A stretch of DNA of 64,000 nucleotides from UBA10677 sp045654245. GTDB taxonomy: Bacteria > Bacillota > Clostridia > Christensenellales > Pumilibacteraceae. Position numbers and translations under genes: made by a program. How positions within the stretch are numbered: the first letter of the stretch is position 1; each line of letters begins with the position of its first letter. Location: contig JAZOMX010000023.1 of the NCBI GenBank assembly GCA_045654245.1, positions 42,346 through 106,345 of the forward strand. Reading direction: 5' to 3'. Shown here one piece after another: positions 59,928 to 64,000 of this stretch. The notes under the pieces were generated by a model. The model was given only the letters and a program-made list of their open reading frames with translations. It did not search any database and had not been told where the DNA came from.

Positions 59928-60608
59928 ATGAAAAGAAGTGAAATAAATAAGGCTTTAATCGAACTCGAAAACGCTTGTAAAAAGTACAGTTGTTTTCTTC
60001 CGCCGTTTTGCCATTTTACTCCCGAGGAGTGGGCGCAAAAAGGTAGTGAGTACGACGAGGTTAGGGATTGTATGCTAGGCTGGGATATTACCGATTTCGG
60101 TCTAGGCAATTTCGATAAGTGCGGTTTTTCGCTAATCACGATTAGAAACGGTAATTTCAATCAAAAGGACAAGTACCCCAAAAAGTACGCTGAAAAGTTG
60201 TTGTACCTCAAGGAAGGTCAAACCGCTTGTAATCATTTCCATTGGGCGAAAACGGAAGACATTATTAACCGTGGCGGTGGTACGGCGCTTATTAGAGTAT
60301 TTAATTCTAAAGAGGACGAGAGCATTGATTTTACTTCGCCCGTAACGGTGTATAAGGACGGACTTAAGCAGGTCGTTCCGGCAGGCACGGTCGTTCGTCT
60401 TACCCCCGGCGAGAGTATCTTTATTACGCAACGACTCTATCACGATTTTGCGGTAGAGCCGGGCACTGGCGCAGTTCTACTCGGAGAGGTAAGCGAGACT
60501 AACGACGATAATAACGACAACAGGTTCGCTCCGCCTGTGGGAAGATTCCCCAAGATTGAAGAGGACGAGCCACCTTATCGTCTCCTTTGCAACGAATACC
60601 CTCGGTAA
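59928..60608 (+). CDS. D-lyxose/D-mannose ketol-isomerase
   Basis: 226 aa cupin of the lyxose isomerase family. ELENACKKYSCFLPPFCHFT at the N-terminus, GWDITDFGLG, the metal-binding cluster CNHFHWAKTEDIINRGGG, and PGESIFITQRLYHDF. The family converts D-lyxose to D-xylulose and D-mannose to D-fructose with Mn2+. GGAG is 6 bases before the ATG. It is the last gene of the kinase-aldolase operon. The first of two CGGTAAGCACCGA repeats overlaps its stop codon. Confidence 0.88.
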   Translation: MKRSEINKALIELENACKKYSCFLPPFCHFTPEEWAQKGSEYDEVRDCMLGWDITDFGLGNFDKCGFSLITIRNGNFNQKDKYPKKYAEKLLYLKEGQTACNHFHWAKTEDIINRGGGTALIRVFNSKEDESIDFTSPVTVYKDGLKQVVPAGTVVRLTPGESIFITQRLYHDFAVEPGTGAVLLGEVSETNDDNNDNRFAPPVGRFPKIEEDEPPYRLLCNEYPR

Positions 60609-60715
60609 GCACCGACACGCGTAATCGCGAAGTAGTTTGTGGTAAGTTAAACCGTAGTTCCGCGTAACGGTTGGCGATAAAATTAAAAACACTAAAAAAG
60701 TGCGGTAAGCACCGA
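60603..60715. repeat. 13-bp repeat CGGTAAGCACCGA, two copies 100 bp apart
   Basis: Copies at 60603-60615 and 60703-60715, each with a CGGT/ACCG mini-hairpin. Between them lies an AACCG/CGGTT hairpin. Together they may fold into an RNA end structure. No gene is seen here. Confidence 0.5.
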
Positions 60716-60730
60716 ATAAAAAGAACGAAA

Positions 60731-60759
60731 AAAGACTAGCAAAAAAAACGCTAGTCTTT
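60731..60759. terminator. Bidirectional terminator
   Basis: AAAGACTAGC, a 9-base loop and GCTAGTCTTT with A and T flanks, between convergent genes. Confidence 0.85.
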
Positions 60760-60781
60760 ATCTTTATAAAGAACGATAATT

Positions 60782-61087
60782 TTATTCCATATTTTCCACA
60801 AGCAGAACGACGGCTTTTTTATTATTCTCGGACAACTTGCGGTAATTTTGCACGAGTCTGTTTTCGTCCTCGGATAAAATTTTGCCGTAATCGTCGTCGG
60901 CAAAAAATTGCGCAACGCTTATTCCAAAAGCCTCGCATAAAGCGGTAAGCGTACCTATTGACGGCAATGTGTTTCTCGAAAACATATTGGTAAGCGTAGA
61001 GGCGGTTATTCCCGATTCTATAGCAAGTTTATAAACAGACCAGCCTTTTTCTTTTTTCAAATCTTTAATTTTCTTTAATACGTCCAT
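60782..61087 (-). CDS. XRE-type HTH regulator
   Basis: 101 aa. The HTH_3 domain fills ~5-62 (KIKDLKKEKGWSVYKLAIES, GITASTLTNMFSRNTLPS, ALCEAFGISVAQFFAD). A helical tail (SEDENRLVQNYRKLSENNKK) may dimerise or bind a partner. AGGTG precedes the ATG. A TTTGTATA/TATACAAA dyad (61096-61119) lies at its promoter, suggesting self-control. It is divergent from a lipoprotein gene. Confidence 0.87.
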   Translation of the reverse strand: MDVLKKIKDLKKEKGWSVYKLAIESGITASTLTNMFSRNTLPSIGTLTALCEAFGISVAQFFADDDYGKILSEDENRLVQNYRKLSENNKKAVVLLVENME

Positions 61088-61095
61088 AATTCACC

Positions 61096-61191
61096 TTTGT
61101 ATATATAATACTATACAAATGTTGCAAAAATAAAACCCAAAAAGGTTGACAATAGAATACATATGTATTATAATGTAAATACATTTTACAT
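61096..61191. promoter_or_regulatory. Divergent XRE/lipoprotein control region with three dyads
   Basis: The rightward promoter is TTGACA (61146-61151), 17 bp, TATAAT (61169-61174). A 12-bp palindrome ATACATATGTAT (61157-61168) occupies its spacer. ATGTAAA/TTTACAT (61173-61191) overlaps the start region, and TTTGTATA/TATACAAA (61096-61119) faces the XRE gene. GGAGG (61194-61198) precedes the lipoprotein ATG. Confidence 0.7.
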
Positions 61192-61208
61192 ATGGAGGAA
61201 TAAAAGAA

Positions 61209-61637
61209 ATGAAAAAATTGTTCAAATTGATGCTTACCGCCATTATGTCCGTCGTTATCGTACTTACGGTATGCGCTTGCGGTATGAGTAGCGATTGGAG
61301 AGAGGTTCGAGACAACCTTAAGGACGAGCATTTTGAGGTACAAACTGCGTCGACTGACGAATATATCGAGGAATATTTGTCCGACTATTATCTCAATAGC
61401 GTAGCAGACGTTGATGACGTTGAGTGCTTGCTCATTGCTTATTCGGCTGATGGCGAAATGTTGGTAGCGGTATTCTGCAAAGATAAAGACGTAGCGAAAG
61501 ACCTCTACGACTTCGTTGACGAAAACATTGGCGATTTTGAAGAGGAACTTGGTCTCGAGGATAAGGACATTGAGTTCGATAGAGACGGCACCGTAGTATA
61601 TCTTGGCACTGAAGACGCAATTAAAGCAGCGAAATAA
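61209..61637 (+). CDS. Small acidic lipoprotein
   Basis: 142 aa. A lipoprotein signal peptide (1-23, FKLMLTAIMSVVIVLTVCA) with lipobox VCAC places the lipidated Cys at 24. The mature part is strongly acidic (EEYLSDYYLNSVADVDDVEC, DFEEELGLEDKDIEF) with an alpha/beta pattern but no family I recognise. It is divergent from an XRE gene and carries an operator in its promoter, so it may be an envelope stress or sensing protein. Confidence 0.75.
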   Translation: MKKLFKLMLTAIMSVVIVLTVCACGMSSDWREVRDNLKDEHFEVQTASTDEYIEEYLSDYYLNSVADVDDVECLLIAYSADGEMLVAVFCKDKDVAKDLYDFVDENIGDFEEELGLEDKDIEFDRDGTVVYLGTEDAIKAAK

Positions 61638-61654
61638 TAGGAACTAAAATTCAT

Positions 61655-61693
61655 AAAAAGAACTACGCTTTTATTTGAGGCGTAGTTCTTTTT
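61655..61693. terminator. Bidirectional terminator
   Basis: AAAAAGAACTACGC and GCGTAGTTCTTTTT form a 14-bp stem with an 11-base loop, between convergent genes. Confidence 0.93.
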
Positions 61694-61715
61694 ATTTTTA
61701 ACACACGGAGATATT

Positions 61716-62531
61716 TTATAAGTAGGGGTTGCTTTTTCTTAAAGCAAGGGGGGTTATACCCTCGCTTTTCTTAAATAGGCGGACGAACGAAGAGAGGTCC
61801 TGATAGCCTACTAGCGAGGAAATTTCGGTAATAGATAGCGAGGTGGTATAAAGGAGTTCTTTTGCCTTTTTCAGGCGTTCCTCGGTAACGAAAGCGGACG
61901 GAGTTTTGCCCGTAAGGACGGTGAATAGTCGAGTAAAGTAAGGGCGAGAAAGACCTGCGTTGCGGGAAAGATTGTCCACGGATAAATCGTTCGAGAGCGA
62001 GGATATGACGAACTCTTTAGTTTTTTCGATTACGGGATGAACGGCGTTCGTTTGCTCGCCGTAATAGAGAGAGTGCAAAAATCGTTGCGTTATCGCCACG
62101 GCGTCGGGCTCGTCTGCGTTTCGTTTCACGCAGTTAAAGAACTCGTCGAACGCGCCCCCCTTGTCGAAGAAAGGGAAAACGGGGGAGCGAGAGGCAACTA
62201 TTTCACGGCAAGCGGAAGAAGTAATCGAGCCGTGAAGGTGAGCGAACTTAAACCGCCACCCGTCTTGGAGCGGACGGTAAGAATAGTTCTCGTCGGAGGG
62301 AATAATAGCAATCGTGTTAGGTTTTAGGGTGAAAGATTTTTTCCCAATCGTTAGTTCTCCCTCGCCCTCTGTCGTAAAGATAGCGACAAAATAGCCTGGA
62401 TTTTCCCTCGAGATAAAGAAATCTTGCTTGCAAGTAAATTCACCGCACCAACTAAAAAGGGGGAAAACCTCGTTAACTCTAGGATAAAAGAACTTTAGTT
62501 CCTTGCTCGTTTGCTCGTTTAGGATAATCAT
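61716..62531 (-). CDS. AraC family transcriptional regulator
   Basis: 271 aa. N-terminal cupin (~1-135; GEFTCKQDFFISRENPGYF, KPNTIAIIPSDENYSYRP). AraC domain at ~170-270 with VDNLSRNAGLSRPYFTRLFT and ITEISSLVGYQDLSSFVRLF, ending ITPLALRKS. The start at 62531 has AAGGTG 6 bases upstream; the ATG 7 codons earlier lacks an SD. It is divergent from the glycosidase gene at 62655, the likely target. Confidence 0.9.
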   Translation of the reverse strand: MIILNEQTSKELKFFYPRVNEVFPLFSWCGEFTCKQDFFISRENPGYFVAIFTTEGEGELTIGKKSFTLKPNTIAIIPSDENYSYRPLQDGWRFKFAHLHGSITSSACREIVASRSPVFPFFDKGGAFDEFFNCVKRNADEPDAVAITQRFLHSLYYGEQTNAVHPVIEKTKEFVISSLSNDLSVDNLSRNAGLSRPYFTRLFTVLTGKTPSAFVTEERLKKAKELLYTTSLSITEISSLVGYQDLSSFVRLFKKSEGITPLALRKSNPYL

Positions 62532-62582
62532 ATTACACCTTACAAATTGCATATTTTTCGTTACACTCGGCTATTGAAAAAG

Positions 62583-62612
62583 TTGTAAACGGAGTATATA
62601 CTAGGATTATAT
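62583..62612 (+). promoter_or_regulatory. Promoter with palindrome before the glycosidase
   Basis: TTGTAA (62583-62588), 18 bp, TTATAT (62607-62612). The spacer contains the palindrome AGTATATACT (62593-62602), a possible regulator site. Confidence 0.5.
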
Positions 62613-62654
62613 ATGACTTGGCGATAAAAGTCAAGGTGGATAGGGAGATACAAT

Positions 62655-64000
62655 ATGCAAAATTTTGAGAAGTACGAAAACAATCCCGTGCTAGGCGACG
62701 ACGAACTTGGAACTTGTTTTGATGTGTATGTGTGGAAGGACAACGGCAAATACCGTATGGACTTTTCGTGGAGAAGAGAGTCAAGCGCAGCGGTTAGTTT
62801 TTCGGACGACGGAATTAACTGGAGCGAGCCGATAATAACGCTTGGCCCGAATAGAAAATCAGGTTGGGAAGTGCGTATTAACCGTACTTGCGTAATCAAG
62901 GTTAACGGCGTGTATAAGATGTACTACACGGGACAAAGCGAGGCATTTTCATATATAGGACTAGCCGAAAGTTTGGACGGAATACATTTTAATCGCGTTC
63001 AGGAAGAGCCGATAATGATTCCCGAATTTCCATACGAGGGTTTTTCGGTAATGAACCCTTGCGTGCTTTACGAGGACGGCGTTTATAAAATGTGGTATTC
63101 GTCGGGCGAAACTTACGAGCCTAACTTTATTTGCTATGCCGAAAGTGCGGACGGAATACATTTTACCAAGCGCAAGACTAACCCGATTTTGATGAAGAAG
63201 TGGCAAAATTGGTTTGAAAAAGATAGACTAGGCGGTTGTCAAGTAATCCACACCGAGGATATGGGATATCTTATTTTCTACATAGGCTACGAGGATATTC
63301 ACACCGCTCGCATTTGCGTTGCTCGTTCTCAAAACGGCATTACCGATTGGGAACGCTCTACGCTTAATCCTATCGTTCAGCCGACCATGGGCGAGTGGGA
63401 CGAGAACGCTACTTATAAGCCGTCTGCGATTTGGGACGAGGAAGAAAAGGAGTGGCGAGTTTATTATAACGGTAGAAGAAAGAACAAAGAGTATATCGGT
63501 TTTGCGACTTTTAACAAGCGTAATCTTTTCGAGGACGAAAAACTGAAAGCGTTCGTAGATAAGTTCAATTCCGCCGACGAAGAAACGGAAATTCAGTCCG
63601 TATCTAACGATAAAGCGTACGACTTCTTGCACAGAAACGCGCCGAGGCTAGAATGTCCGGACGAGACGATAGAAGAGACTTTTGCGTTCCGCAGTTGGAC
63701 GATAAGAAAGCATATCAAGGAAACTTGCGACGGGCTTATGATGACCGAATTTTTGCCTCCCGTTAGTTGGGCGGGCAAACACAACACGATAAACGCCGCG
63801 CTTTTCCATCACCTAAACGAATATCGTTGGTTCAAAAATGCTGATGAACTCGTTAGTTACGCGCTATTCTTTTTAACGAATAAGGGCGGTAACGCTTATA
63901 AGTATTTTACACCTGCTCTTACGGCTATATGTCAATTTTTAGAGCATACGGGTAACGGCGATTTTATTAGAGAGAACACAGCCCTACTCGAAGAGTATTT
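62655..64000 (+). CDS. Two-domain glycosidase (beta-propeller + MGH1-like), cut by window end
   Basis: At least 448 codons, open to the window edge. GGGAG lies 7 bases before the ATG. Residues ~1-300 form a five-bladed propeller of the GH43/GH130/GH32-like type, with blade repeats AVSFSDDGINWSEP, AESLDGIHFNRV, AESADGIHFTKR and VARSQNGITDWER and motifs YKMYYTG, YKMWYSS and WRVYYNG. From ~345 a different domain begins: FRSWTIRKHIKETCDG, TEFLPPVSWAGKHNTINAAL and HHLNEYRWF, like MGH1-type (alpha/alpha)6 glycoside hydrolases. It may act on mannosides or galactofuranosides. The order of domains in one chain is unusual. Confidence 0.75.
   Translation, partial: MQNFEKYENNPVLGDDELGTCFDVYVWKDNGKYRMDFSWRRESSAAVSFSDDGINWSEPIITLGPNRKSGWEVRINRTCVIKVNGVYKMYYTGQSEAFSYIGLAESLDGIHFNRVQEEPIMIPEFPYEGFSVMNPCVLYEDGVYKMWYSSGETYEPNFICYAESADGIHFTKRKTNPILMKKWQNWFEKDRLGGCQVIHTEDMGYLIFYIGYEDIHTARICVARSQNGITDWERSTLNPIVQPTMGEWDENATYKPSAIWDEEEKEWRVYYNGRRKNKEYIGFATFNKRNLFEDEKLKAFVDKFNSADEETEIQSVSNDKAYDFLHRNAPRLECPDETIEETFAFRSWTIRKHIKETCDGLMMTEFLPPVSWAGKHNTINAALFHHLNEYRWFKNADELVSYALFFLTNKGGNAYKYFTPALTAICQFLEHTGNGDFIRENTALLEEY

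Overview
The window looks like a chromosome segment of an uncultured gut-type Firmicute (Bacillota, Clostridia-like). The reasons are the strong AGGAG ribosome sites, consensus TTGACA/TATAAT promoters, a T-box leader, a SipW/TasA-type export system, GatCAB, a TnpX-family recombinase and many plant- or host-glycan hydrolases. The placement is inferred; no rRNA gene or species marker is present.

Layout. 0-6.7 kb: glutamate racemase, two tandem MATE exporters, and a sugar isomerase / Gfo-Idh dehydrogenase / nucleoside hydrolase operon. 6.7-14.85 kb: an AT-richer integrated element of about 8.1 kb. It has imperfect 42-bp terminal inverted repeats and a large serine recombinase with a TnpW-like companion. 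Its cargo is a HipA/CtkA-like kinase, a protein with a resolvase-type HTH, a GmrSD-type (DUF262/DUF1524) nuclease, a small protein and an HNH protein. Removing it at a shared GA dinucleotide rebuilds two convergent genes whose stop codons interlock. 14.85-17.1 kb: MATE and AraC regulator, divergent. 17.2-23.4 kb: a SipW-like signal peptidase with a long extension and two TasA-like secreted proteins that share an N-terminal module but have unrelated C-termini. 23.7-30 kb: ClC antiporter, GH51-like arabinofuranosidase with divergent AraC regulator, initiator tRNA with decayed partial copies, and an FAD oxidoreductase.

30.1-40.9 kb: a complete branched-chain amino acid operon (ilvN-ilvC-leuA-leuC-leuD-leuB-ilvE-ilvD-ilvB) behind a T-box whose likely specifier is a Leu codon. 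41-44.2 kb: MFS transporter and Na/Pi cotransporter. 44.3-46.4 kb: GH78 rhamnosidase. 46.6-49.6 kb: gatCAB, in which GatA has lost its amidase catalytic motifs. 49.6-51.5 kb: sigma factor with a membrane PepSY protein, then a small envelope protein under an apparent XRE operator. 51.6-52.1 kb: tRNA-Pro with decayed repeats. 52.2-57.7 kb: GH3, GH36 and GH29 glycosidases. 57.8-60.6 kb: XRE-PfkB fusion, class II aldolase and D-lyxose isomerase. 60.8-64 kb: XRE/lipoprotein pair, AraC regulator and the start of a two-domain glycosidase cut by the window end.

The chromosomal genes describe a glycan-degrading commensal. Secreted or cytosolic glycosidases release arabinose, rhamnose, galactose, fucose and related sugars under AraC-type control, and small kinase/aldolase/isomerase modules feed the products into glycolysis. 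The strongest candidates for something new are the degenerate GatA beside intact GatB and GatC, the defence-loaded TnpX-type element with its readable empty site, the modular SipW/TasA locus, the tRNA relics interrupted inside the anticodon, and the XRE-kinase fusion.
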